Of a DNA stretch of 64,000 nt, positions 14,882 to 22,711 are shown piece after piece. Within the stretch, counting starts at the first letter, position 1; every line of letters begins with the position of its first letter. The notes under the pieces are model-generated. The model searched no databases and was not told where the DNA came from. It was given only the letters and a program-made list of their open reading frames with translations. Source of the stretch: Enchytraeus crypticus (Eukaryota; Annelida; Clitellata; Enchytraeida; Enchytraeidae); NCBI GenBank assembly GCA_905160935.1, contig CAJHZI010000557.1:1106001-1170000 (forward strand). Direction: 5' to 3'. Both the position numbers and the translations under genes were made by a program.

Positions 14882-16749
14882 TCTAATAGACTAAATTGGA
14901 GACAAATGCTCAAATTAAAGAGATAAATTAAATTGATAGTGTACAGATTACAGTCATTATTCCTAAATAGGCCTTTTGTTTTGTATTTCTTCTTCGCCCT
15001 GTTCATCTACTTTCTTGAATAAAAGGCTTTAAGTTAGCTATTCGCTGTAATTAGGCATCCATAATATCTGTAAGCAAACGACAAATTTATTTTTTATCTG
15101 TTCAAATTGATATTGATCACTGAAACTCGACAATTTTAAAGGTCCTAGTAAAAGACGACAAAATAATTGCAAAACAGTGTAGGCAAAAGATATTTTCTGT
15201 GAAACTTATGATATGGCCAAACTGAAGCAAGAGATTTGCCTGGAATCTATGGGAAATAAGAGAAGCCAGTGTCACAATTTGTCACCTCCTGACTTCTATG
15301 GACGATAGGCAAATAGCAAGATGATCAACGGTCCATTAGCCTATCTTTACATGGGTAAACAAAAATAGAATCTAATGAAATGAATCAATATTGTAGTACA
15401 TATGTTTATTTAGAAATTCATCAAACATGGACAAACAATTTTGAAAACAGATAAATCAGCAGACAAAAGTGAGAATCAACATATGTAGCATCAAACAGAA
15501 ACTAAAATTTGCTCATCACGGCCATCAGAGAGGGTACTGAAGTACCCTATCGAGCTGCCCACCGCAGTAAACAAAGAAAGAAGGAGATTGAAGAAACACT
15601 AAAGTTTTATCTAAAACATGGCAACAGTAATATGCTACGTATATGTCACTAGGATTGTAAATAGATTACCCAAAATAATATATGATACGATTATCTAATA
15701 TATATCAGATTTTAAATAGTAATTCAAGAATTACCAAGATTCCATAAGAAAAAGTCTGTATGACACCTTAAAAGAATTAAAAGAGTTTAAGTTGCGAATT
15801 GCAATAGGTATAGCATTCCATATTGAGCATCCTTCAAATACATTAGATGAGAAGTTAAAACGATTCGCAAGTATAGAAAGATAATTGAATACCGAAAGCC
15901 TAGTCTAATAGCCGCTATTTAAAAGATTAGATATAAACCTATCTTTTATAACTTTATACATGAATCCTTCGTGATATTAGCACTTATAATGTAATGGCTA
16001 TCGATTACAGTGCATACATGTTCTTGTCAATAGTACATGTAGTACATTATATTTGCAGTAGAATTCGCAGAGATAATAAGATATAAATACACGAATACAT
16101 GAATGAATATATGCATAGATATAAAAAATTAATATTTGAATAAATATAATAATACGCTGTTAAGATGCAATGCTGATTGGTTCGTTTAACGATCTTTAGG
16201 GGCCGTCGGAGTTTTGTCCGAAATGGTCCGATGTGAATTCGAACCTGCGGCATCATGCTTTCCTTGAAAGTAAATTACATTATCTAAGCAATAGGACCTA
16301 CTTGATAATGCTGTTGTAATGTCCTATTACATAGATACGAAACTTAAATAACATGAAAAGGTCTATTGTTATGACGCTGCAGCCGTATTTCGTGATGAAT
16401 TCATTGAACTCGCTTGATGAAGATGATTACAGCATCAGTCCTACATTTATCTTCCGCAGCGTTACGTTCTATTCCGCCATATAGGTAATGCTAAAATCCA
16501 GTGGGTACGTGTTTGGCAAGCATGGAATGACCACTGCACAGTTCACGTATTCGAGCGTTAATTAAATAACCATCAGGTAACAAACTGGAATTACTCCCAG
16601 AAGAAACTATAGAATGCTTCTTATAGTGTTGGCGTAGCAATATGATGGAAGACTGGTTGTCTTCCATATTTAAAGCCAATTTTTATATTAAATGTTGCAT
16701 GTCAATCTTCAGGTCTTGCGAATATGGATAAAATACTGATGTAATTTAA

Positions 16750-16836
<87 letters not shown>

Positions 16837-16883
16837 ATATAATATATATATATATATACTGTATATATATATATATATATATA

Positions 16884-16925
<42 letters not shown>

Positions 16926-18938
16926 TGCCTGATTAAGAAGATATTTTAGTGTTCTATAATATGAGAATTATATTCTCCTTTTAAGAAATACTTAAACTAC
17001 TTAAACTCAGTTCCACTCTACGAATTGTTGTGTCCAATTGCATCGCTTCGTAACCCCTCCCCCCAATTAAAGCAAACAGTAGCAGAGTTCGAGACATCTG
17101 CTCGATATGGCATTCAAGAATCACTTAAAATTTTCCTTCCAGTAACTTGAAGTTTCAGATCTAAACTTCCTCGTAATTTCTTATATCAGATTTCATGCAC
17201 AAGTTTGCAGCAGTACTTTTGCAGTTCAGAAAATAAAATTAAAAAAATTTGCCATTTCAGTGGAATAAAATTTCTAACACACTGTCCGTTAATAGAATCA
17301 GAAGATTGTATTAATAACATCGTTGTAAACCTGCATCAACTTATTAAACATATCCTGACCTTAACATTAACCCTAAATCCTATCGTAATGTTAACTTTAA
17401 TCCCTAACCCTAATACTCAGAAATACCTAGTAGTTCATTTCAGAAAATACAAGTAAAAGTAAAAAATTATGTACTTACAATGAGAAGTCAACTGTTTGAC
17501 GATAATTGTCTTGTTCAAGCAAATTCACAGCCTGACTACTTGGTTACTTGATTACTTGCAATTAATCATAATACTACTTACATTGTATATACGGGCGAGC
17601 CCAGGATTTGAACCCCGTACATACTGATCCGCGGTCGAATATCTTAACCGACATCATCACTGGCTCCAGCCGGTATATATATACATGTATATATATATGC
17701 ATATGCATATAATACACATGTAGGCTTAGTGTACATGTAAAGTTACAAAAGCATTTGTTTATATTGGCTTGCAATAACTATTAAAATTATAAGAATTAGA
17801 TTGAAATCAACGACAGCTGCAAGCTATGCATTTGTCAGCGACTCGCTCCCCTATGATAGCTTTACAAAATTAATGATATCTCTATTGTTCATTTTTCTTG
17901 TTTAAACTCTGTTCCATTCTGGTTACAATTTGCAATATTCCTGTTGTTTTTATTAGCACGCTCAATTTTCGCTCTAAATACAGGCCTATCATTGGGCCTC
18001 TATTCTTCCATCAATATCAAGTATTTCTGCTATACTTTCTGAAGCTTAATTAGATTCCTTCCCTTGCATTGTACGTATCTAATATTTAGCTTTCTCTTGC
18101 TTAATTTCTTTTTCGTATTTTTAATCAATGTGTTTCTATGGTGATAGAGACGACAGAAATGTTTGTATTTGCGTATGTGTGTTTGTATAGGTCTATGTAC
18201 GTATGATTGGGTACGTGCTCATTGTAGAGTGTTGATATCTAGCTAGCAGACAGACAATTTCTGTTTTTGTAGTTTATACACTCAACACATGTAGCATCTG
18301 TTACAAAATCTGGTGATAGTTCATCTGTAGCAAAATTGACAAAGTTCCGCGTATTGGAATAAAGGCATCGCCACAATTCATGATCTACGTAACTTGTTCC
18401 AGGAACTAAAGCTTATCCCGAAATAGTTTGAAAGCCCTCCAAAGCTTTGAAAAAATCAGGGATATTTCTATTTAATTATTTAAATTACTTTTTATTTCTT
18501 GTTTCTGTATTTAAACATTTATATAGTTATGCCATGCAGACCAATATAATTTGTTTCACAGTCCGTGCTTTCTACTTAAATATTAATTATACAGCCTAAT
18601 ACATTACCTGCATATTTGTAGGTAAATTTGGTTGCAAGCGAGACTTAAATGCTTGAAACACACCATTGACTACTTTTAAATAGTATTAAATATTTTAAAT
18701 AGATCTCTTTAAATGTCAATTATTTAACTACTAAAGAATGACACTGAAAGTAAATTGACAGCAAGTCTTACATGTATTGTACAGTCTTTACCTAGTAACA
18801 TAGCTATAATCGGAATGCTTTAATTAATCATTTTTGTTTTATAAGATGAAACATGGTCCAAAAGTGACCGCAACGGTTTAAAGACAAGCTGTGCTTGCAA
18901 TCAAATTTTAGACATCACGCCTCTATCACTCTCTTTAC

Positions 18939-19036
<98 letters not shown>

Positions 19037-19629
19037 TAATTTTTTTCTCTCTTTATCTCTCTCACCTCTCTCTCTCTCTCAGTCTCTTTATCTCTCTCTC
19101 TTCTCTCTCTCTCTCACATATCTCTCTCTCGCTTGTCATAAAATATATGGCTTGGGAAAATATTATTTCTGAGGTGATTTTCCTCTGCCATACTCGGTCC
19201 CGACATGAAGAACCCAAAACAAAACCGGTGTGAAACATTATCGAATACATTAATTCTCTGTTTTCAGAAGATCACAGTGGTGCTAAGTTGATTGAGGACT
19301 GGCTGTGTCCCAACACATCTCATTCAGCATTCTCCACCAGCCGTTACCATAGCAATGTGATAACCAACGACATATCTCAGTTATCCTCTGTCAGGGACGA
19401 CTCCGACCACGACGAGCCGTTTCTTCATGATCTAGCCAGTTCGGCACTGAACACTCAGGGTGAACTATCCGATGGAGTCCTACAGGGGGTTCCAGGATTA
19501 CACGTGGCAGGAAGGACTTTTGACTCCAAACCGCTGCCTCTGCGGCATGCCATTGTAACGTTGACGAGTCTCATGTTGTTGTTGTTATCCATAGGAACTG
19601 TCTCGTATTGCGTGGCGCTAAAAAGTTAA
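1270..19629 (+). CDS. Gene 1: 3' part of a membrane-anchored extracellular protein, four exons visible
   Basis: Exons 1270-1678, 5505-5671, 6983-7304 and 19268-19629 join in one frame. Junction phases are 1, 0 and 1, every junction has GT/AG ends, and the split codons complete sensibly (G+AA gives Glu, A+AA gives Lys). They encode about 420 residues plus a stop. The first exon opens in phase 0 behind an acceptor, so upstream exons and any signal peptide lie left of the window. Visible features are six cysteines and an N-L-T sequon in the first exon; a beta-rich stretch beginning V-W-R-P with many aromatics in the third; and in the last exon a Ser/Asp/His-rich linker followed by about 20 hydrophobic residues and only a few residues before the stop. 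This suggests a type I membrane or GPI-type anchored surface protein. I do not recognise the family. The exon chain is well supported; extra small exons inside the 12 kb last intron cannot be excluded. Confidence 0.75.
1937..2200. repeat. Degenerate short tandem repeat, ACAGTACAGC type
   Basis: About 260 bases of imperfect 5- and 10-base repeats built from AGTAC and AGCAC (for example CAGTACAGCACAGTACAGCA), lying in the first visible intron of gene 1. The minus strand is open over 87 codons of Cys/Tyr/Val/Leu repeats, but this follows from the repeat composition and is not a gene. Confidence 0.85.
2560..2636. repeat. TA microsatellite with ATATT leader
   Basis: Several ATATT units run into an uninterrupted AT dinucleotide run of about 45 bases, inside the first visible intron of gene 1. 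Confidence 0.9.
2640..5500. other. AT-rich intron, nothing recognised
   Basis: Intron DNA of gene 1. No open frame with recognisable protein character, no RNA gene and no clear mobile element. There is a small cluster of TTAGATACT-like direct repeats near 3660-3710. The isolated open frames of 60-82 codons here have the composition of random AT-rich DNA. Confidence 0.6.
5505..5671 (+). CDS. Gene 1, exon b
   Basis: A short exon with no start codon of its own, found by extending the gene. Acceptor TATGTTCAG ends at 5504 and donor CTACAG|GTTTGA follows 5671. It supplies two bases to a split Glu codon and then 55 codons, beginning S-R-V-W-G-Y-D-A-K and ending Q-H-A-V-N-L-Q. Base composition is richer in G+C than the flanks. 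The phase match on both sides (1 in, 0 out) and the direct continuation into V-W-R-P of the next exon are the main support. Confidence 0.68.
5927..6060. repeat. TA microsatellite, three runs with ACTG/CAGT breaks
   Basis: Alternating TA runs separated by short ACTGTG and CAGT interruptions, in the intron between 5671 and 6983 of gene 1. It reads as Tyr-Ile repeats in one frame, which is an artefact. Confidence 0.9.
6095..6232 (+). mobile_element. SINE-A copy (tRNA-derived)
   Basis: Head ACTGGCTGGAGCCAGTGGCG with an A-box-like TGGCGATGTCGG, then a B box (GGTTCAAATCC near 6155), then a conserved tail ATCGCTTTCGAGTGAGG and AACATTAGCTTTAGC. The same sequence recurs at 7418, 17591, 35042, 36981, 38822 and 44435. 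The B box identifies RNA polymerase III ancestry. It is in the intron of gene 1, sense orientation. Confidence 0.85.
6983..7304 (+). CDS. Gene 1, exon c (beta-rich extracellular module)
   Basis: Acceptor AATATTAAG ends at 6982 and donor TTTTAA|GTTAGT follows 7304. The exon encodes 107 residues plus one base, starting V-W-R-P-A-D-D-A-D and containing [23 protein letters not shown] and C-R-Q-Y-S-F. The alternation of hydrophobic and polar residues with the pattern L-V-G-Q-T-F, G-D-x-L-G-L-Y-F and F-x-V looks like a beta-sandwich module. I recall similar stretches in uncharacterised invertebrate surface proteins but cannot name a domain. It is markedly GC-rich compared with the intron on either side. 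Confidence 0.78.
7418..7552 (+). mobile_element. SINE-A copy (tRNA-derived)
   Basis: Same family as 6095-6232 and close to full length: head CACTGGCTGGAGCAATTGGC, B box GGTTCAAATCC, tail CATCGCTTTCGAGTGAGG then GTTAACATTAGC. It starts about 110 bases after exon c of gene 1. The open frames on both strands through it come from the repeat. Confidence 0.85.
7560..8340. other. AT-rich intron; possible tRNA-like SINE fragment near 8085-8145
   Basis: No gene seen. Around 8091 the sequence GACGGTCCTGACCC followed by GATTCGAACCGAGCATCTC resembles the minus-strand tRNA-derived head seen better at 13598-13680, so a decayed copy is possible. Confidence 0.4.
8340..8702. repeat. Compound microsatellite: (TA)n, (TC)n, (TA)n, (CA)n
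   Basis: Long TA runs, then about 30 bases of CT repeats, another TA run, and a CA run broken by a CAAACA, ending in TA directly against the inverted-repeat element at 8705. All open frames here are simple-repeat artefacts. Confidence 0.9.
8705..9461. mobile_element. Tc1/mariner-type inverted-repeat element, copy 1 (duplicated right arm)
   Basis: Ends are exact inverted repeats starting CAGACTGGGGCAAAAA, flanked by TA on both sides (8703-8704 and 9462-9463), as expected of Tc1/mariner target duplication. The inverted arms are about 200 bases: the left arm continues TTTCTGCGTATATCCTGC and TTTGGTGAAAATATT, matched in reverse on the right. The right-arm sequence occurs twice in tandem, roughly 9077-9250 and 9255-9461. 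The centre (about 8920-9070) has no transposase I can recognise. It is inserted in the 12 kb last intron of gene 1 and embedded in TA microsatellites. The superfamily call rests on the TA flank and on the related element at 13856. Confidence 0.8.
9470..10735. other. AT-rich intron of gene 1, nothing recognised
   Basis: No gene, RNA or repeat family identified on either strand. Confidence 0.6.
10739..10822 (+). mobile_element. Decayed SINE-A fragment
   Basis: Retains AGGTTCAAATCTAATACTC (B box with one change), TGAATGCTTTCAAGATAAG and AAACTGACGCTAAACC then TAGCTTTAGCTC, in the same order as intact SINE-A copies, with many substitutions. The head is not recognisable. Confidence 0.55.
10825..11940. 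other. AT-rich intron of gene 1, nothing recognised
   Basis: Open frames of 60-80 codons exist on both strands but lack splice context or protein character. Confidence 0.55.
11945..12040 (-). mobile_element. Probable decayed SINE-A related fragment
   Basis: Read in reverse it keeps a B-box-like GGGCTCAAATCCCATCA and an AACTGACGTTCACTTGG stretch followed by CTAGCTTTTT, in the SINE-A order. It is strongly diverged and could be another tRNA-derived family. Confidence 0.35.
12219..12353. repeat. 27-bp minisatellite, about 5 copies
   Basis: Unit CGTCCTAACACGTTGTAG followed by CATTCGTGA, five copies with few changes. On the minus strand it reads as a nine-residue repeat (L-G-R-H-E-C-Y-N-V), open because 27 is a multiple of three. 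Confidence 0.9.
12655..12806. repeat. 38-bp minisatellite, 4 copies
   Basis: Four head-to-tail units of 38 bases beginning GATATGTGAGACACTG and ending GGTTCGGTTGAGAGA, with only a few substitutions between units. Each contains GATTGGTT, an inverted CCAAT core. It lies in the last intron of gene 1. Confidence 0.9.
13598..13680 (-). mobile_element. tRNA-derived SINE head, minus strand
   Basis: In reverse it reads like a tRNA: a TTAGATTGGCAAGG A-box region, a 5-bp TGCCT/AGGCA anticodon-like stem with a 7-base loop, then GGTTCGAATCCCAGCAGG with a perfect B box. The anticodon loop lacks the usual C-T at its start and the T stem is mismatched, so this is not a working tRNA gene. A tRNA-derived SINE is the best reading. 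Confidence 0.5.
13741..13845. repeat. TA microsatellite
   Basis: About 100 bases of AT dinucleotides with a single G interruption, directly before the inverted-repeat element at 13856. Confidence 0.9.
13856..14804 (-). mobile_element. Tc1/mariner-like element with transposase remnant, copy 2 (duplicated right arm)
   Basis: Terminal inverted repeats begin CAGACTGCGTCAAAAAAAC on the left and CAGACTGTGTCAAATG on the right (reverse), flanked by TA (13854-13855 and 14805-14806). The arms continue as imperfect inverted repeats of roughly 190 bases (for example AACTTTGGTATCTAATG and the GGGGCATGGCG region). The right arm occurs twice in tandem, about 14448-14612 and 14613-14804. The interior codes, on the minus strand, for a broken N-terminal piece of a Tc1/mariner-type transposase. 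The ends differ from the 8705 and 21128 elements, so it is a relative and not the same subfamily. Confidence 0.82.
14098..14360 (-). pseudogene. Transposase N-terminal DNA-binding fragment (Tc1/mariner type), broken
   Basis: Two overlapping minus-strand frames joined by a shift near 14290. The upstream frame has [15 protein letters not shown]. The downstream frame has [11 protein letters not shown], then N-I-A-A-V-E-E-L and [10 protein letters not shown]. This matches the paired helix-turn-helix N-terminus of invertebrate Tc1/mariner transposases, where the linker V-E-R-R-A-G-S-G-R and R-x-T-R-Q-I-S are familiar. The catalytic DDE/D part is absent, so the copy cannot mobilise itself. Confidence 0.7.
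14812..14880. repeat. TA microsatellite
   Basis: About 70 bases of pure TA directly behind the element ending at 14804. Confidence 0.92.
15400..15990 (-). mobile_element. 3' end of a LINE, minus strand
   Basis: A minus-strand reading of about 15930-15731 gives a decayed C-terminus of a non-LTR reverse transcriptase protein: L-S-V-F-N-Y-L-S, then [12 protein letters not shown] and [13 protein letters not shown], ending at TAA (15733-15731). The W-N-x-I/L-P-x-x-I-R and F-K-x-x-x-x-x-x-L pattern is standard for the C-terminus of CR1/L2/Jockey-group ORF2. What follows to about 15400 looks like its 3' untranslated part, including GGGCAGCTCGATAGGGTAC. The 5' limit is not defined. Confidence 0.6.
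15731..15930 (-). pseudogene. LINE ORF2 C-terminal fragment
   Basis: Coding remnant of the element above. The frame is open from about 15885 to the stop, and weaker similarity continues upstream through an in-frame TAG. There is no reverse transcriptase or endonuclease motif in the remaining piece. Confidence 0.55.
16195..16262 (-). mobile_element. Possible tRNA-derived SINE head
   Basis: Reverse reading gives GCCGCAGGTTCGAATTCACA, a B-box-like motif, preceded by AAGGAAAGCATGAT. The context resembles the 13598 copy. No tRNA clover-leaf could be drawn convincingly. Confidence 0.3.
16751..16923. repeat. Compound microsatellite (AC)n(AT)n
   Basis: About 50 bases of pure AC followed by AT runs broken by short ACTGT and ACATGT spacers. 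Confidence 0.93.
16930..17590. other. Intron of gene 1, nothing coding; weak telomere-like patch near 17360-17415
   Basis: Contains TTAACATTAACCCTAAATCC and CCCTAACCCTAATACTC, loosely like the CCCTAA telomere unit but not a regular array. Confidence 0.4.
17591..17673 (-). mobile_element. SINE-A head, truncated, minus strand
   Basis: Reverse reading gives the SINE-A head, the sequence ATTCGACCGCGGATCAG and the B-box region GGTTCAAATCCTGGGCTC, then stops just before the ATCGCTTTCGAG tail. It is followed by a short TA patch. Confidence 0.8.
17680..18935. other. AT-rich intron of gene 1, nothing recognised
   Basis: No exon with flanking splice sites, RNA gene or repeat family could be supported. 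Confidence 0.6.
18941..19130. repeat. Compound microsatellite (CT)n(AT)n and degenerate CT
   Basis: A pure CT run of about 44 bases and an AT run of about 50 bases, then a degenerate CT-rich tract to about 19130. It ends about 140 bases before the last exon of gene 1 and may contribute to its polypyrimidine-rich 3' splice region. Confidence 0.9.
19268..19629 (+). CDS. Gene 1, last exon (linker, C-terminal hydrophobic anchor, stop)
   Basis: Acceptor TGTTTTCAG ends at 19267. The exon is entered in phase 1, completes a Lys codon, reads [17 protein letters not shown] and ends with TAA at 19627-19629. There is a sequon (N-T-S) and a long polar, probably disordered linker. A hydrophobic stretch of about 20 residues ([18 protein letters not shown]) is followed by only about a dozen residues before the stop. 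This fits a single C-terminal membrane anchor with a tiny cytoplasmic tail, or a GPI-attachment signal. Confidence 0.75.
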
Positions 19630-19682
19630 CATCTATAAATATATATTTTGTACGCACATTTCAAAACCAAAAGCTGAAAGGC

Positions 19683-19852
19683 CAGGGACGAGACTAGGGT
19701 TTTTTAAAGAAGGGGTTAATTTGGGGAGGGGCTAAATGGGGCGCTTGATTCTAGCCTCTATATATTTCTATGGACAATTGGTTGACAGTTGGGATGCTAA
19801 GCATCTAATTTAGGGGGCTTTAACCCCTCTAACCCCCTTACTCTCGTCCCTG
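19683..19852. mobile_element. 170-bp hAT-like non-autonomous element (MITE)
   Basis: Terminal inverted repeats start CAGGGACGAGA on both ends (left CAGGGACGAGACTAGGG, right in reverse CAGGGACGAGAGTAAGGG). They are flanked by an 8-base direct repeat, TGAAAGGC at 19675-19682 and TGAAAGGT at 19853-19860 (7 of 8 identical). The 8-base duplication and CA..TG ends fit the hAT superfamily. No coding capacity. It begins 54 bases after the stop codon of gene 1, so it probably lies in that gene's 3' untranslated region. Confidence 0.78.
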
Positions 19853-20030
19853 TGAAAGGTTATTTTATTTTTCGATTTTATCGTCAGTTTCTCGTCTTAA
19901 AAGCATATCAGTTACGTGGATGTGCACTGGATTTGAAATCTCACCTATTGATGCGCAGTGTGAACCTTAACCGATGTAACTATTCCAGTAGCATAGTTAG
20001 ATGTGTAACAATTGCGCATAGTTTACTTTC

Positions 20031-20260
20031 GAATGTCTCAATAGAGTAATGGTTAGAGGCGTCAGGTATTATCGTGAATTAAAATGACTAACCGTAAGGG
20101 GAATAGAATTCTCGTGGGTTCAATTTTCGGTCACGCCGATCTGAGAGTAAAATCTCGGACATTCACAGGACTGGTTACATAAATTGCCTAACGGTTTAAA
20201 CATGTGGTTTTAAAATCGATAGATATCAACAACCTTGATCTTTTAACTATAATGCGTGTT
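20031..20260 (+). mobile_element. SINE-B copy
   Basis: Starts GAATGTCTCAATAGAGTAATGG (A-box region). The B box is altered (GTGGGTTCAATTTTC). Then come the conserved GATCTGAGAGTAAAATCTC, GGACATTCA and TTGCCTAACGGTTTAAAC, ending ACTATAATGCGTGTT. Family members recur at 22951, 24395, 25941, 28303, 29101 and 51196. Confidence 0.82.
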
Positions 20261-20269
20261 AGTTATTAT

Positions 20270-20835
20270 ATAACAGTCATTTTTATAAACGAAGGTGCTC
20301 AGTGTTTGAACAGGATCTTCCAATCTCTATAGGCTCTCCTACTGTTTCTCCTACTGTATAGATTCTCTTACTGTTCTTAGCACAACGGAACAATTCAAAG
20401 TAAATTTTTATTGCCTTGCTCACCAATTAGTAAACTATCGATCAACTTCATCTGTAAATTTCATCTAGACATCAGTCTTCGCGCACCTTACAAGAATGAA
20501 CGTAGACTCGATTGAATGAATGAATGTCGGAACGAATAGTGACCGAATATGTATATTTTGTTTTTACAACATCAATGTTTGATGAAATTGTCTAACTGGT
20601 CAAGCGCATAATATAGCAAATGTCTGACATCATCGTTGCTGATAAAGTTGCTACATTTCTCTAGTTTATTCGTAACTTTGAAAGCTTACCTATAAATTTC
20701 ACATAAATTATTACATTAGACCACTAATTAAACCCCCTGATGTTTGTTTTAAAGCAAACAGAGGGAGTCCAACTAATCTTTTCTCTCTTACTCCCTAACC
20801 ACATTTCAAATGCCTCTACATATAGTTTCTAGACT
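20270..20835. other. Intergenic DNA, nothing recognised
   Basis: No gene or repeat family identified. Confidence 0.55.
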
Positions 20836-20837
20836 AC

Positions 20838-21008
20838 TGGCGAGATGAGTTGTGGTTTGGCCTGACTCAGGCATTCAACTGCGGCCCCTGCATGATGGGC
20901 GGCGCCGTTTCTGGTCGACTGTATTTTAATCGTTTGTATTTCTCCATGGGTTGCCACGTCAGCCGCTTAATCTGGTTCCTCGCCTTCTCAGTCAAGCAGG
21001 CCTATTAA
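20838..21008 (+). other. GC-rich open stretch of unknown nature
   Basis: About 170 bases clearly richer in G+C than the neighbourhood. It is preceded by TTTCTAG (possible acceptor ending near 20831) and open in one plus frame for about 58 codons (Y-W-R-D-E-L-W-F-G-L, C-G-P-C-M-M-G-G, then L-I-W-F-L-A-F) up to TAA at 21006. No donor site, no start and no family match that I know. It could be a relict exon or a piece of an unrecognised transposon. Confidence 0.3.
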
Positions 21009-21127
21009 TGCAAGATTAACTGTACCAAGTGACAGTCGGGTAGCACTAAATTTAGGGCAGCTCCGTGCAAGCGTAGGAGTATACACTATTTTGAGACACA
21101 GTGTATAAATACACTGTAGAGTATATA

Positions 21128-21930
21128 CAGCTGGGGCAAAAATAATCCTTAGCGAAATCTCAGTAACTGTGAAAAAAATTAAAATATTTGAACAAAATTT
21201 TCGGTGCTTCTAAGAGAGAAATTTCTGCATATATTCTGAAAATTTGGTGTACAAATATTTAGGCCTAGTAGTAACAAAATTACGGCGTTTCTACAAAAAA
21301 AGTGCTCAAATCAATTTTAAAAAGGTTTTTGGAATAGTCCTTGGTTTCTTTTAAAGTAATTAATGGCCAGAAACAGGCCGTTTACTTAGGGGGTCGAGTC
21401 ATTTATTCAGTTGATGCTCAAAAGTACCACCCTAGGCGTGAATGCATGCGGCAGTCTTTTCGAAATAAAAGAATAGCTAGTTTGATTGTCTCTTGCGACC
21501 AGGCTAGACGTATTATTTCGGCGCGGTAATTTACTTACTGTTGTCTCAGTGCTGCAGCAGCCTAGACAGGGCCTACTTAGGCATACGATTGCTGGAGATG
21601 TAGTGCATCTAAAGAGCTTTAAGAATACAAAACATTTCAAATGCTCTAACATTAATAAAAGATTTAAAATTCTTTCTTCTGTTATACTTATACCTAAATT
21701 TTGAAGAAAAATTCCAGTATCTTTATTTAATTAAGCCTTGTTAAAATTGATTTTAACACACTTTTTTAGACACGCAGTAATTTTGTTACTACACATTATA
21801 CTTTCACAAAAATTGCACGATATATGTAGATATTACTCCTTTAGAAGCTCCGAAAATTTTATTTAAATATTGTGAGTTTTGCCAAAGTTGTTGAGATTTC
21901 GCTAGGGGATATTTGTTATACTCCAGCCTG
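21128..21930. mobile_element. Tc1/mariner-type inverted-repeat element, copy 3
   Basis: Ends CAGCTGGGGCAAAAATAATC (left) and, in reverse, CAGGCTGGAGTATAACAAAT (right), flanked by TA (21126-21127, 21931-21932). The arms match the 8705-9461 element over most of their length (TAGCGAAATCTCAGTAACTG and TTCTGCATATATTC; shared internal GGCCGTTTACTTAG; shared CCTAAATTTTGAAGAAAA). The right arm is single here, unlike copy 1. The internal 21400-21640 segment is absent from copy 1, and no transposase was recognised in it. Confidence 0.78.
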
Positions 21931-21937
21931 TATACAC

Positions 21938-21941
21938 ACAC

Positions 21942-21997
<56 letters not shown>

Positions 21998-22027
21998 TAA
22001 TACATACAGTATATACATGCATATTCA

Positions 22028-22083
<56 letters not shown>

Positions 22084-22116
22084 AATATATATATAAATAC
22101 GTACATATATATATAT

Positions 22117-22162
<46 letters not shown>

Positions 22163-22166
22163 ATTC

Positions 22167-22215
<49 letters not shown>
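21938..22215. repeat. Compound microsatellite (AC)n(AT)n
   Basis: About 45 bases of AC repeat, then several AT runs separated by short ACATGT-like spacers. It adjoins the element ending at 21930. Confidence 0.93.
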
Positions 22216-22216
<1 letters not shown>

Positions 22217-22219
22217 CAT

Positions 22220-22490
22220 GTAGATGACAAATAAATATGTTATCCTCAGCCGACATTACTACCAATTAAAGTGATAAACTGAATGCCATTTCGGCTTTAG
22301 TTCTCTAATGGCTGGTTTATCTATATCTAAGCTTAGTATTTACTAATAATAGTAAGGGATTAACCTCCTCTACTATTACCGAAGACGATTATCAGGGACT
22401 AATCCACAGTAAGATTAATATACCAGTTGAATCATTCAAAGGTTCTGGCCAGAATTTGTGGTAAAAATGCTGCGGGTAAATGAGACTTTA
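22220..22490. other. Intergenic DNA, nothing recognised
   Basis: No gene or repeat family was identified. Confidence 0.5.
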
Positions 22491-22494
22491 TCAT

Positions 22495-22700
22495 AAGTGT
22501 ACTGTGCACTGTATTAGAAGTGTACTGTAAACAGTATTATAAGTGTACTTTACACTATGTCATAAGTGTACTGTAAACAGTATTTTAAGTGTACTCCACA
22601 TTGTATTATAAGTGTACTCTACAATGTATTATAAGTGTACTGCAAACAGCATTATAAGTGTACTGCACACTGTAATATTAATGTATTTAAGTGTACAGTA
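22495..22700. repeat. 23-bp satellite block 1
   Basis: About nine imperfect units of ATAAGTGTACTGTAAACAGT type (around 23 bases). The same unit resumes at 23365-23505, so the two blocks probably belonged to one array. Confidence 0.88.
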
Positions 22701-22711
22701 CACACCTATTC

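Noticed and set aside
17360..17415. Interstitial telomere (CCCTAA)n
   Set aside because: Only a few loose CCCTAA-like words without regular periodicity.
22025..22227. Tyr-Ile repeat frames on both strands
   Set aside because: Simple reading of TA microsatellites, as at 5927, 8441, 14788, 28724 and 62982.
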